Assembly (NCBI GenBank): GCA_963732775.1
Contig: CAVTAR010000001.1
Coordinates: 1 to 64,000 of the forward strand
Reading direction: 5' to 3'
Length of the DNA: 64,000 nucleotides
DNA from: CAVRQM01 sp963732775
GTDB taxonomy: Bacteria; Pseudomonadota; Alphaproteobacteria; Acetobacterales; Acetobacteraceae
The notes beneath the pieces were generated by a model that saw only the letters and a list, made by a program, of their open reading frames with translations, did no database searches and was not told the origin of the DNA. The translations under genes and the position numbers were made by a program. This document shows positions 8,792-17,125 of the stretch, one piece after another. Position 1 is the stretch's first letter. Every line of letters begins with the position of its first letter.

Positions 8792-9574
8792 CTACCCCTG
8801 CCGCTCCACCAGCGCCGTCTTGATCTGCCCGATTGCCTGCGCCGGGTTCAGCCCCTTGGGGCAGGTCTGCGTGCAGTTCATGATGGTGTGGCAGCGATAC
8901 AGCTTGAACGGGTCCTGCAACGCGTCGAGCCGCTCGCCGGTGCGCTCGTCGCGGCTGTCGGCGATCCAGCGCTGCGCCTGCAGCAGCGTGGCCGGCCCCA
9001 GATAGCGGTCGCCGTTCCACCAGTAGCTCGGGCACGAGGTGGTGCAGCAGAAGCACAGGATGCACTCCCACAGTCCGTCGAGCCGGCGGCGCTCGGCCGG
9101 CGTCTGCAGGCGCTCGGCGTCGGGCGGCGAGGGCGTGTCGGCCTGCAGCCACGGCTCGATGCTGCGATACTGCGCGTAGGCGTGGCTGAGGTCGGGCACC
9201 AGGTCCTTGATCACCGCCATGTGCGGCAGCGGGTGGATGCGCACCTCGCCGCGCACCTCGTCGATCGGCTTCAGGCAGGCGAGCGTGTTGGTGCCGTCGA
9301 TGTTCATGGAGCAGCTGCCGCAGATGCCCTCGCGGCAGGACCGGCGGAACGTCAGCGTCGGATCGACCTCGTTCTTGATCTTGATCAGCGCGTCGAGCAC
9401 CATCGGCCCGCAGGCGTCGAGGTCGAGCGTGTAGCTGTCGAGCCGCGGGTTCTCGCCGTCGTCGGGGTTCCAGCGGTAGACGCGAAACGACTTCGCGCGC
9501 ACGGCACCGGCGGGCGCGGGGTAGGTCTTGCCCGGGCGGACCTTGCTGTTCGCGGGGAGGGTGAACTCTGCCAT
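8792..9574 (-). CDS. sdhB: Succinate dehydrogenase iron-sulfur subunit
   Basis: SdhB carries electrons from the flavoprotein to the membrane quinone site in complex II. The 260-aa protein has the [2Fe-2S] cluster Cys pattern SCREGICGSCSMNIDGTNTLAC (about residues 79-100) and the [4Fe-4S]/[3Fe-4S] ferredoxin Cys sets ECILCFCCTTSCPSYWW and CHTIMNCTQTCPKGLNP. Both are complete. It is the last gene of the sdhC-sdhD-sdhA-x-sdhB operon, separated from sdhA by a 68-aa gene. The start ATG at 9574 matches the family N-terminus (MAEFTLPANSKV). Confidence 0.97.
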   Translation of the reverse strand: MAEFTLPANSKVRPGKTYPAPAGAVRAKSFRVYRWNPDDGENPRLDSYTLDLDACGPMVLDALIKIKNEVDPTLTFRRSCREGICGSCSMNIDGTNTLACLKPIDEVRGEVRIHPLPHMAVIKDLVPDLSHAYAQYRSIEPWLQADTPSPPDAERLQTPAERRRLDGLWECILCFCCTTSCPSYWWNGDRYLGPATLLQAQRWIADSRDERTGERLDALQDPFKLYRCHTIMNCTQTCPKGLNPAQAIGQIKTALVERQG

Positions 9575-9591
9575 TGGTGCCTATCTCAGCT

Positions 9592-9798
9592 CTAGTGTGT
9601 CAGGAGCAACTTGCCGATCAGCAGCACCGTTAGTCCGATATTCGTTCCAACCATCCACTGGATCGTATTGAGGCGATGCTCCAGTTCCGCACGCCGCGCC
9701 TCCGTTTGCGACAGCGCCTCTGCCGCCTTGCGCGCCTCAGCGTCCGGCACGCCGCCAGCCCGAAAAGCGTCATACACCTCGGCGATCATCGTTGTCAT
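9592..9798 (-). CDS. Small coiled-coil protein with a C-terminal membrane segment (DUF1640-like)
   Basis: This 68-aa protein consists of a charged helix rich in Ala/Glu/Arg (about residues 14-44, EARKAAEALSQTEARRAELE) that can form a coiled coil, then VGTNIGLTVLLIGKLLLTH, one membrane helix at the C-terminus. That layout recalls DUF1640/CCDC90-like tail-anchored proteins. It lies between sdhA and sdhB, 7 bp after the sdhA stop and 17 bp before sdhB, so it is transcribed with complex II. A role in assembly or stability of the complex is inference only. Confidence 0.7.
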   Translation of the reverse strand: MTTMIAEVYDAFRAGGVPDAEARKAAEALSQTEARRAELEHRLNTIQWMVGTNIGLTVLLIGKLLLTH

Positions 9799-9805
9799 GC
9801 CACCC

Positions 9806-11617
9806 TCAATACACCCGCTCCTTCGGCGGGAACACGCTCACCTCGTTGGTCAGCGTGCGCATCGCCACCGGCCGGGCCCCGAGCCGCACCTCGCCCTGTT
9901 CGTCGCACCACGACAGGCTGTGGTGCATCCACTCGGCGTCGTTGCGGTCCGGGAAGTCGTCATGCGCGTGCGCCCCGCGGCTCTCGTGGCGTGCCTCGGC
10001 GCTGGCCATGGTGGTGGTCGCGTTGCCCATCAGGTTGTCCAGCTCCAGCGCCTCCACCAGGTCGCTGTTCCAGATCAGGCTGCGGTCCGTCACCGACACG
10101 TCGTCGACCCCGCCCCACAGCGCGCGCATCTTCGACACGCCCTGCTTCAGGCTTTCCGCGTTGCGGAACACCGCGGCGTGCGCCTGCATGACCTTCTGCA
10201 ACTCGCCGCGCAGCTCGGCGACGCGCGTGCCGCCGCTCGCGTGGCGCGGGCGGTCGAAGCGGTCGAATGACGCCTCGCCGGCGCGCGGCGGCAGCGGCGG
10301 CTGGCTGGCGCCCGGCGAGACGGTCGCCTGCGCCCGCTGCGCCGCCGCGCGGCCGAACACGACCAGGTCCAGCAGCGAGTTGGTGCCGAGCCGGTTGGCG
10401 CCGTGCACCGAGACGCACGCCGCCTCGCCCACCGCCATCAGCCCGTGCACGATCGCGTCCGGGTCGCCGTCGGTCGGGCGCAGCACCTCGGTGTGCAGGT
10501 TGGTCGGGATGCCGCCCATGTTGTAGTGCACCGTCGGCAGCACCGGGATCGCCGACTTCGTCACGTCCACGCCGGCGAACACCTTCGCCGTCTCGCCGAT
10601 GCCGGGCAGGCGCTCGTGCAGGATGTCGGCGCCCAGGTGCTCCAGGTGCAGCAGGATGTGGTCGCGGTTCGGCCCCACACCGCGCCCCTCGTTGATCTCG
10701 ATGGTCATGCTGCGGCTGACCACGTCGCGGCTGGCGAGGTCCTTCGCGGTCGGCGCATAGCGCTCCATGAAGCGCTCGCCCTCGCTGTTGGTCAGGTACC
10801 CGCCCTCGCCGCGCGCGCCCTCGGTGATCAGGCAGCCGGCGGGGAAGATGCCGGTCGGATGGAACTGCACGAACTCCATGTCCTGCGCCGGCAGCCCCGC
10901 GCGCAGCACCATGCCGCCACCGTCGCCGGTGCAGGTGTGCGCCGAGGTGCAGCTCTGGTAGGCGCGGCCATAGCCGCCGGTCGCCAGCACCACGCGCTGG
11001 GCGCGGAAACGGTGCATCGAGCCGTCCTCCAGGCACCACGCCGTCACGCCGCGGCAGACGCCCTCCTCGTCCATGATCAGATCGAGCGCGAAATACTCGA
11101 CGAAGAACTCCACCTCGTGCTTCAGGCTCTGCTGGTACAGCGTGTGCAGGATCGCATGCCCGGTGCGGTCGGCGGCGGCGCAGGCGCGCATCGCCGGCGA
11201 CTTGCCGTATTCCTTCATGTGGCCGCCGAACGGGCGCTGGTAGATCTTGCCCGCCTCGGTGCGGCTGAACGGCACGCCGAAATGCTCCAGCTCGTAGATC
11301 GCCGGGATCGCCTCGCGGCACATGTACTCGATCGCATCCTGGTCGCCGAGCCAGTCCGACCCCTTCACGGTGTCGTACATGTGCCAGCGCCAGTCGTCCT
11401 CGCCCATGTTGCCGAGTGCCGCGCCGATGCCGCCCTGGGCGGCCACGGTGTGGCTGCGCGTCGGGAACACCTTGGTGATGCACGCCGTCTTGAGGCCCGC
11501 CGCGCCCATGCCCAGCGTCGCGCGCAGGCCGGCGCCGCCGGCGCCCACCACCACCACGTCATAGGTGTGGTCCACCACCGGATAGGCGCGGGCGGAGGGC
11601 ATGGTCATCGCGTTCAT
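9806..11617 (-). CDS. sdhA: Succinate dehydrogenase flavoprotein subunit
   Basis: SdhA oxidises succinate to fumarate with covalently bound FAD. The 603-aa protein shows the FAD fold VVVVGAGGAGLRATLGM (about residue 20), the flavinylation region TRSHTVAAQGGIGAALGNM (His at about 54), the substrate loop HPTGIFPAGCLITEGARGEGG and the active-site Arg region SRSMTIEINEGRGVG. HYNMGGIPTN and GANRLGTNSLLDLVVFGR follow in the expected order, and the C-terminal helical domain ends with PPKERVY. It sits 21 bp after sdhD in the same operon. Confidence 0.97.
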   Translation of the reverse strand: MNAMTMPSARAYPVVDHTYDVVVVGAGGAGLRATLGMGAAGLKTACITKVFPTRSHTVAAQGGIGAALGNMGEDDWRWHMYDTVKGSDWLGDQDAIEYMCREAIPAIYELEHFGVPFSRTEAGKIYQRPFGGHMKEYGKSPAMRACAAADRTGHAILHTLYQQSLKHEVEFFVEYFALDLIMDEEGVCRGVTAWCLEDGSMHRFRAQRVVLATGGYGRAYQSCTSAHTCTGDGGGMVLRAGLPAQDMEFVQFHPTGIFPAGCLITEGARGEGGYLTNSEGERFMERYAPTAKDLASRDVVSRSMTIEINEGRGVGPNRDHILLHLEHLGADILHERLPGIGETAKVFAGVDVTKSAIPVLPTVHYNMGGIPTNLHTEVLRPTDGDPDAIVHGLMAVGEAACVSVHGANRLGTNSLLDLVVFGRAAAQRAQATVSPGASQPPLPPRAGEASFDRFDRPRHASGGTRVAELRGELQKVMQAHAAVFRNAESLKQGVSKMRALWGGVDDVSVTDRSLIWNSDLVEALELDNLMGNATTTMASAEARHESRGAHAHDDFPDRNDAEWMHHSLSWCDEQGEVRLGARPVAMRTLTNEVSVFPPKERVY

Positions 11618-11638
11618 GCGTCGAAGTCCCGAGAGGTG

Positions 11639-12064
11639 TCAGCCGGAGAAGGCGAGCTTCAGCACGGATATGGTGCAGGCCAGCGCCAGCAGCAGCGTCG
11701 CCGCCTTCACCGCCAGGATCAGCCCGGTGCGAAGACTGGCCCGGGCATAGTCCTCGATCACCACCTGCAGGCCGAGCTGCATGTGGTGGAAGGTGATGAG
11801 CACGGTCGCCAGCAGCAGCGTCGCCGTCAGCGGCTGCGCCACCGAGCGCGCCACCTCGGCGCGCGCCAGGCCGGACAGGTGCAGCGCGAACCAGACGAAC
11901 CACAGCGTGAGCGGCACCAGCGCCAGCGAGGTGACGCGCTCGGCCCACCAGTGCGAGGTGCCGGTCTTGGCGGCCCCCAGCCCGCGCGCCCGGCCGAGCT
12001 GGGAGCGCAGCACGTCGACGTGGGGACCCGCCTTGAGCTGGCCCGTATTGGTGGATTGCGACAT
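11639..12064 (-). CDS. sdhD: Succinate dehydrogenase membrane anchor subunit D
   Basis: The 141-aa protein has three membrane helices (about residues 47-66, 78-100 and 113-136). Its LRSQLGRARGLGAAKTGTSH segment and HHMQLGLQVVIEDY (heme/quinone-side His and the Asp-Tyr pair) are typical of alphaproteobacterial SdhD, which with SdhC holds heme b and the ubiquinone site. Its ATG directly abuts the sdhC stop codon, so translation is likely coupled. Confidence 0.92.
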   Translation of the reverse strand: MSQSTNTGQLKAGPHVDVLRSQLGRARGLGAAKTGTSHWWAERVTSLALVPLTLWFVWFALHLSGLARAEVARSVAQPLTATLLLATVLITFHHMQLGLQVVIEDYARASLRTGLILAVKAATLLLALACTISVLKLAFSG

Positions 12065-12472
12065 CTACAGGCTCACGAAAATGCCGACCCAGGTCAGCAG
12101 GGTGAGGGCGCCGGACGCCGCCAGCACCAGCCAGCCGGTGCGGTGCGTGCTGGCCAGGTCGTAGCCGAACCCCGCGTCCCAGCCGAGATGGCGGATGCCG
12201 TTGCAGAAATGATACCACAGGCTCGCCGTCCAGCCGAACAGCACCAGCAGGCCGAGCGGGTGGCGGATGGTCGCCGACACGGCCGCGTAGGCGCCGTCCG
12301 AGGTCGCCGCGGCGACCAGCCACCAGGCCAGCAGCAGCGTCCCGGCACCGAGCGCCACCCCGGTCGCGCGGTGCAGGATCGAGAGCACACTCGTGATCTG
12401 TGGCCGATACACCTGCAAATGCGGCGACAGCGGCCGGCGCACGGTGCGCCCGTCGGTGGTGCGCCCGACCAT
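12065..12472 (-). CDS. sdhC: Succinate dehydrogenase cytochrome b556 subunit
   Basis: At 135 aa this is the usual size. RPLSPHLQVYRPQITSVLSI is the SdhC signature with the Ser/Arg quinone-site residues, and SLWYHFCNGIRHLGWD carries the heme-ligand His. Three membrane helices are evident. I chose ATG 12472 (MVGRTTDGRTV); longer readings run into sequence that overlaps the divergent gene's leader. It is the first gene of the sdh operon, and the roughly 160 bp between it and the divergent gene at 12634 must hold the sdh promoter. Confidence 0.92.
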   Translation of the reverse strand: MVGRTTDGRTVRRPLSPHLQVYRPQITSVLSILHRATGVALGAGTLLLAWWLVAAATSDGAYAAVSATIRHPLGLLVLFGWTASLWYHFCNGIRHLGWDAGFGYDLASTHRTGWLVLAASGALTLLTWVGIFVSL

Positions 12473-12633
12473 CAGCGAGTCGCGGGTGTCGAGCAGTGCT
12501 GCCTCCTCTCCGTCACGCCCACATGGGCCTGTCCGCGGCACCGGCAACGACGGGCCGGCCGCCGGGCCATATCGTTGGCACCGCCCGCGGGGGTCAAGCG
12601 GCGCGCGCGCATGGCGTGATAGAGGCAGGGCCC

Positions 12634-13989
12634 ATGCGCACCGCCGTGCTGTTCCGCACCTACCAATGGGACGATTTTTCCCGCGCGGCGGCGGGGCGGC
12701 TGGCGCGGCAGTGCGACGGCTGCGACCTGTTCGTGGTCGCCGACGAGACCGCGAGCGGGCGGCTCGACACCGCGCCCTGGCCCCGCATCGCCCACGCCGA
12801 ACGCGATTTCCCAGCACTCGGCCTGCCCTGCCTCTCGCCGCCGCGCACCAAGCCGCTGTGGTGGAACTGCGACTACGGCCTCTACGACGCGGTGCTGCGC
12901 TTGCCGGAGCACGATGTCTTCCTGAGCGTCGAGGACGACGTGGCGGTCAATACCCCGCTCGCCCCGATCGCGGCGGCCATGCGGCAGCGGGGGATCGACG
13001 CCGTGGTAGCGCAGGGCCCGAACCCCGTCGCGAGCTGGGCGCACGCCTGGTCGTGCGCGGACCTGCCGTACCCGGAGCGGCGCTGGAGCGCGCTCGGCAC
13101 GCTCTTTCTCCACCGCCGGGCGGCGCTGTTCCTGCTGGGCGAGCGGCGCCGGCTCGGCGCCATGCTGGCTACCGGGGCGATCGCCGCCTGGCCGTTCTGC
13201 GAGGGGTTCGTGGCCAGCGCGCTGCTGGCCGGCGGCTGGCGCTGTGCCGAGCTTTCCGGGTTCGGCGACACGACGTATTTCGGCAGCCAGCTCATCTACC
13301 TGGAGGCCGATGCCAGGACGCAGCGTCCTGGCAGCTTCGCCCACGCGGTGCTCGACCCGGCGCGGTTTGAGCGGAAGTTCGTCGCCCGTGCCTACGAGGT
13401 GATGCTGCGCGGCGACAAGCCGCACGCCCTGCTGGTCGCCCGCGAGGGCCTGGCGGCCGCGGGGCGCACGGAGTTCGCGGGGTGGCGCATCCGGCCGGCG
13501 GCGGGGAACCTGGCCCTGGACCGGCCGTGCCGGCAGAGTTCGCTGCACGCGACCTCGCGCAAGCCGCTGGGCGCCCGGCTCGACCCGCTGGCGATCGACG
13601 CCCGCGGCGCTGCCTCGGGCGTGCTGACCGGCCGCGCGGGCTTTCGCACTGGCGTCGAGGAGCGGCCGTGGTGGCAGGTCGATCTGGGCGGCGTGCACGA
13701 GGTGCGCGAAGTGGTCCTATTCGGCACGCGCGAGCCGGTCCTGCCGGCCAGGGTGCTCGACCTCCTCGTCAGCCTTGATGGGGAGACCTGGGCCGAGGTG
13801 TTCAGGACGGACGCCGGCGGGCTCGTCGGGTTGGGCGGCCCCATCACCTGCCGGCTCCCGCGGCCGTCGCCGAGCCGCTTCGTGCGTATCCGGTTGGACG
13901 GCGTGGGCTCGCTTGCGCTGGATGAGGTCGAGGTGTTCGCGGGCGCGGTTGGGACCGGCGGGGCTTCGGCACGTTCTGCCGCCGTCTGA
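12634..13989 (+). CDS. Glycosyltransferase-like protein with a C-terminal F5/8 type C (discoidin) domain
   Basis: The 451-aa protein has two parts. Residues 1 to about 270 resemble a GT-A-like fold: it opens TAVLFRTYQWDDFSRAA, has PLWWNCDYGLYDAVLRLPEH, an acidic LSVEDDVAVNTPL that could be a DxD-type metal site, and FLHRRAALFLLG. From about residue 300, NLALDRPCRQSS, PWWQVDLGGVHEVREVVLFG, VSLDGETWAEVFRT and SRFVRIRLDGVGSLALDEVE are the strands of an F5/8C carbohydrate-binding domain. The ATG at 12634 is the first after the sdh promoter region. No signal peptide is seen. A role in sugar transfer to a glycan or glycoprotein is inferred. Confidence 0.7.
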   Translation: MRTAVLFRTYQWDDFSRAAAGRLARQCDGCDLFVVADETASGRLDTAPWPRIAHAERDFPALGLPCLSPPRTKPLWWNCDYGLYDAVLRLPEHDVFLSVEDDVAVNTPLAPIAAAMRQRGIDAVVAQGPNPVASWAHAWSCADLPYPERRWSALGTLFLHRRAALFLLGERRRLGAMLATGAIAAWPFCEGFVASALLAGGWRCAELSGFGDTTYFGSQLIYLEADARTQRPGSFAHAVLDPARFERKFVARAYEVMLRGDKPHALLVAREGLAAAGRTEFAGWRIRPAAGNLALDRPCRQSSLHATSRKPLGARLDPLAIDARGAASGVLTGRAGFRTGVEERPWWQVDLGGVHEVREVVLFGTREPVLPARVLDLLVSLDGETWAEVFRTDAGGLVGLGGPITCRLPRPSPSRFVRIRLDGVGSLALDEVEVFAGAVGTGGASARSAAV

Positions 13990-14006
13990 ACCGGGAGTTG
14001 CTCATC

Positions 14007-15362
14007 GTGGACCTGCCCGTGCCGCCCGCCGCCGCGCCGCGCGCGCGCCGTCTCCGCCGCTGGCGCCGCCTGCCGCTGGTCTCGCGCCGGCGCTGGCTGC
14101 GCCGCGTCGCCTTCTGGGCCGGCGCGGTGCTGGTCAGCCTGGTCGCGGTCGCCTTCGCCGGCCTCGCCGACCGCGCCGCGGCGCTGTTCGCGCGCGCCCT
14201 CGGGCCGCTGCCCGAACTGGCGCTGCTGCTCACGCCGGCCGGCTTCGCGCTGGCCGTGCTGCTGACCCGCCGGGTGTTCCCCGGCGCCCAGGGCAGCGGC
14301 ATCCCGCAGGTCATCGCCGCCCTGCACATGAGCGACCCGGCGCTGGTCGCGCGCGTGCTGTCGCTGCGGGTCGCGGCGGGCAAGATCCTGCTGACGCTGC
14401 TGGGCCTGGCCTGCGGCGCCTCGATCGGGCGCGAGGGGCCCACGGTGCAGATCGGCGCCACGGTGATGCGGGCGCTGGGCGCGCGGCTGCATCTGCCGGG
14501 GCGGCAGGCGCAGCGGGCGCTGGTGCTGGCGGGGGGCGCGGCCGGGGTGGCGGCCGCCTTCAACACGCCGCTGGCCGGCGTGGTGTTCGCCATCGAGGAG
14601 CTGAGCCACTCGTTCGAGGCGCGCACCAGCGGCACGGTGTTCGCGGCCGTGATCGTGGCCGGCATCGCCTCGCTCGCCCTGGTCGGCAACTACGCCTATT
14701 TCGGCTCCAGCGGCGCCGGGATCGACCTCGGCGGCGGCTGGCTCGCGGTCGGCGCGTGCGGCGTCGCGGGCGGGGTGGCCGGCGGCGCGTTCGCCGCCAC
14801 CCTGGTACGCGCGGCGCGCGGGCTGCCCGGTGCCGTGGGGCGCTGGCTCGGCGCGCGCCCGGTGCTGTCCGCGGCCCTGTGCGGGCTCGGCGTGGCGCTG
14901 CTCGGGCTGGCGACGCACGGGGCCACGTTCGGCACCGGCTACGCGCAGGCGCGCGGGCTGGTGGAGGGGCACGCGACGCTGCCGCTCGGCTTCCCGCTGG
15001 CCAAGCTCGCGGCCACCGTGCTGTCCTATTTCAGCGGTATGCCCGGCGGCATCTTCGCCCCGTCGCTCGCGATCGGCGCGGGGCTCGGCCACGCGGTCGG
15101 CGCGCTGTTCCCGGGTCCGGCTGAGGCGGCGGTGCTGCTGGGCATGGCCGGCTACTTCTCGGGCGCGGTGCAGGCGCCGATCACCGCCACCGTGATCGTG
15201 CTGGAGATGACCCGAAGCGAGCAGCTCACCCTGCCGCTGATGGCGACTTCGCTGCTGGCCTTCGCCGTCTCGCGGCTGATCTGCCGCCGGCCGCTATATG
15301 GCGCGCTGGCGCGGGGATTCCTGGTGGAGACGGAGCGCGCAGCAGGCAAGGCGCACGGCTGA
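14007..15362 (+). CDS. ClC-family chloride channel/transporter
   Basis: This multi-spanning inner-membrane protein of about 451 aa carries the three anion-pathway motifs: GAQGSGIPQVIAAL (GSGIP, about residue 95), IGREGPTVQIGATVMRAL (GREGP, about 150) and SGMPGGIFAPSLAIGAGLG (GxFxP, about 345). NTPLAGVVFAIEELSHSF holds the inner gating-Glu helix. The GTG at 14007 has GGGAG nine bases upstream; a TTG at 13998 is too close to that site. No CBS domains follow. Whether it is a channel or a proton antiporter cannot be told. It sits between a glycosyltransferase-like gene and convergent asd. Confidence 0.9.
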   Translation: MDLPVPPAAAPRARRLRRWRRLPLVSRRRWLRRVAFWAGAVLVSLVAVAFAGLADRAAALFARALGPLPELALLLTPAGFALAVLLTRRVFPGAQGSGIPQVIAALHMSDPALVARVLSLRVAAGKILLTLLGLACGASIGREGPTVQIGATVMRALGARLHLPGRQAQRALVLAGGAAGVAAAFNTPLAGVVFAIEELSHSFEARTSGTVFAAVIVAGIASLALVGNYAYFGSSGAGIDLGGGWLAVGACGVAGGVAGGAFAATLVRAARGLPGAVGRWLGARPVLSAALCGLGVALLGLATHGATFGTGYAQARGLVEGHATLPLGFPLAKLAATVLSYFSGMPGGIFAPSLAIGAGLGHAVGALFPGPAEAAVLLGMAGYFSGAVQAPITATVIVLEMTRSEQLTLPLMATSLLAFAVSRLICRRPLYGALARGFLVETERAAGKAHG

Positions 15363-15382
15363 AAGCATCACGCGGACTGCGT

Positions 15383-16408
15383 TCACGCCGCCTCGCGCCC
15401 CACCACCCCTTGCCCCACCAGCGTCTCGGCGATCTGCACGGCGTTCAGCGCCGCACCCTTGCGCAGGTTGTCGGCCACGCACCAGAAGGCCAGCCCGTGC
15501 TCCACCGTCGGGTCGCGCCGCAGCCGCGAGACGAAGGTCGCGTCCTCGCCCTGCGCATCCAGCGGCGTCACGTAGCCGCCGTCCTCGCGCGTATCCACCA
15601 GCTGCACCCCCGGCGCGTCGCGCAGCGCGAGCCGCGCCTCGGCCACCGGCGCGGCGCGGTGGAACTCCACGTTCAGCGACAGCGCGTGGCCGATGAACAC
15701 CGGCACGCGCACGCAGGTCGCCGCCACCGCGATGTCGGGATCGAGGATCTTCCGGGTCTCCACCACCATCTTCCATTCTTCCTTCGTGGAGCCGTCGTCC
15801 ATGAAGCGGTCGATGTGCGGGATCACGTTGAAGGCGATCTGCTTGGTGAACTGCTCGATGCGCGGCGCGTCGTTGACGAAGCTGCCCTTCGACTGCGCGA
15901 ACAGCTCGTCCATTCCCTCCTTCCCGGCGCCCGACACGCTCTGGTAGGTCGAGACGACCACCCGCTTGACCCCGAAGCGGTCGTGCAGCGGCTTCAGCGC
16001 GACCACCATCTGGATGGTGGAGCAGTTGGGGTTGGCCACGATCCCGCGCCGGATGCGGCCCAGCGCCTGCGGGTTCACCTCGGGCACCACCAGCGGCACG
16101 TCGGGCTCCATGCGGAACTGGCTGGTGTTGTCGATCACGAGGCACCCGGCCTCGGCCGCGCGCGGCGCGTGGACCGCCGAGACCGACGCGCCGGGGCTGA
16201 ACAGGCCAATGTCCCAGCCGCGAAAGTCGAAGCCCTCCAGGCCGCGCACCTTCAGCGTGGTGTCGCCGAACGACAGCTCCTGGCCGACCGAGCGGCCGGA
16301 GGCGAGGGCCGCCACCTCGGAGACCGGGAAGCCGCGCTCGTGCAGCGTCTTCAGCATCTCGCGCCCGACCGCCCCGGTGGCGCCCACGACCGCGACTCGG
16401 TAGCCCAT
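15383..16408 (-). CDS. asd: Aspartate-semialdehyde dehydrogenase
   Basis: Asd reduces aspartyl phosphate to the semialdehyde, the branch point to lysine/diaminopimelate, threonine and methionine. The 341-aa protein has VAVVGATGAVGREMLKTL (NADP fold), the catalytic Cys in GIVANPNCSTIQMVVAL (about residue 130), STYQSVSGAGKEGMDEL, and PHIDRFMDDGSTKEEWKM with the substrate-binding region before CVRVPVFIGHALSLNVEF (active-site His). ATG at 16408 is used because the Rossmann strand must start within five residues. It is convergent with the ClC gene, 20 bp apart. Confidence 0.96.
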   Translation of the reverse strand: MGYRVAVVGATGAVGREMLKTLHERGFPVSEVAALASGRSVGQELSFGDTTLKVRGLEGFDFRGWDIGLFSPGASVSAVHAPRAAEAGCLVIDNTSQFRMEPDVPLVVPEVNPQALGRIRRGIVANPNCSTIQMVVALKPLHDRFGVKRVVVSTYQSVSGAGKEGMDELFAQSKGSFVNDAPRIEQFTKQIAFNVIPHIDRFMDDGSTKEEWKMVVETRKILDPDIAVAATCVRVPVFIGHALSLNVEFHRAAPVAEARLALRDAPGVQLVDTREDGGYVTPLDAQGEDATFVSRLRRDPTVEHGLAFWCVADNLRKGAALNAVQIAETLVGQGVVGREAA

Positions 16409-16523
16409 CCGCCGTCTCCTGCCTGCGAGGCGGAACGGGTAGCGAACGGGGCGCCCGCGCGCAAGCGGCCCCGCCTCCCCCGCCCGCATTCCCAAGGCGT
16501 TCGCGCTCCGGTATGGACCGGGC

Positions 16524-16724
16524 GTGGACAGCAGGACGGTGATCCGCCTGATCGAGCAGGCGGGCTGGCGCCTGGATCGCATCCGCGGCAGCCATCATCA
16601 CTTCCAGCATGCCGAACGGCCGGGGATCGTGACGGTACCGCACCCGTGCCGCGATCTGGCCATCGGCACGCTGCGCAGCATCGAACGACAGTCCGGTATC
16701 AGCTTCAGGGAGCCACGCACGTGA
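16524..16724 (+). CDS. hicA: HicA-family toxin (mRNA interferase)
   Basis: The 66-aa protein with a GTG start is a typical HicA: VIRLIEQAGWRLDRIRGSHH is the dsRBD-like helix and strand with the catalytic His in GSHHHF, followed by IVTVPHPCRDLAIGTLRSIE. HicA cleaves mRNA independently of ribosomes. Its TGA overlaps the GTG of the next ORF (hicB) by four bases, the normal toxin-first hicAB order. Confidence 0.9.
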   Translation: MDSRTVIRLIEQAGWRLDRIRGSHHHFQHAERPGIVTVPHPCRDLAIGTLRSIERQSGISFREPRT

Positions 16725-17125
16725 CCGTCTACTATCCCGCGATCGTCGAGCCGGCACTTGACGGCTACTGCGTGTTCTTCCCCGACCTGCCGGGCTGCAC
16801 CAGCGCCGGCGACAGCCTGCAACACGCCGCCCGAAATGCCGAGGAAGCGCTGCAGATGTATCTCGAACTGTCGCTCGAACGCGGCTTTGCTGTGGCGCCG
16901 CCGTCCGAACTCGACGCCATCACGGTCGATCCCGACGTGGTCGAGGCGGCGCGCGTGCTCGTGCCGTTCGAGCCGCCGGAACGCCCGGTGACGGTGGACG
17001 TGACCCTGCCGGAAGACCTGCTGCGCGCCTTCGATGCGCGTGCGGCGCGCCTGGGCTTTACCCGGTCCGGCCTGCTCGCCTTCGCCGCCCGCGAGGAGCT
17101 GCGGCGCGACCAGGACGCGGCCTGA
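16721..17125 (+). CDS. hicB: HicB-family antitoxin with C-terminal ribbon-helix-helix domain
   Basis: The 134-aa protein has the partial-RNase-H HicB fold at the N-terminus (YYPAIVEPALDGYCVFFPDLPG, longer in the gene, and CTSAGDSLQHAARNAEEAL, residues 4-50) and from about residue 90 VTVDVTLPEDLLRAFDARAA and LGFTRSGLLAFAAREEL, a ribbon-helix-helix DNA-binding domain. It neutralises HicA and probably represses its own promoter. The stop codon overlaps the ATG of the glucoamylase gene (TGATG), which ties an amylolytic enzyme to a toxin-antitoxin transcript. Confidence 0.9.
   Translation: MTVYYPAIVEPALDGYCVFFPDLPGCTSAGDSLQHAARNAEEALQMYLELSLERGFAVAPPSELDAITVDPDVVEAARVLVPFEPPERPVTVDVTLPEDLLRAFDARAARLGFTRSGLLAFAAREELRRDQDAA

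Noticed and set aside
16524..17125. Longer upstream reading of hicB (from 15410)
   Set aside because: The upstream part overlaps asd antisense and hicA. The GTG at 16721 gives the standard HicB N-terminus.
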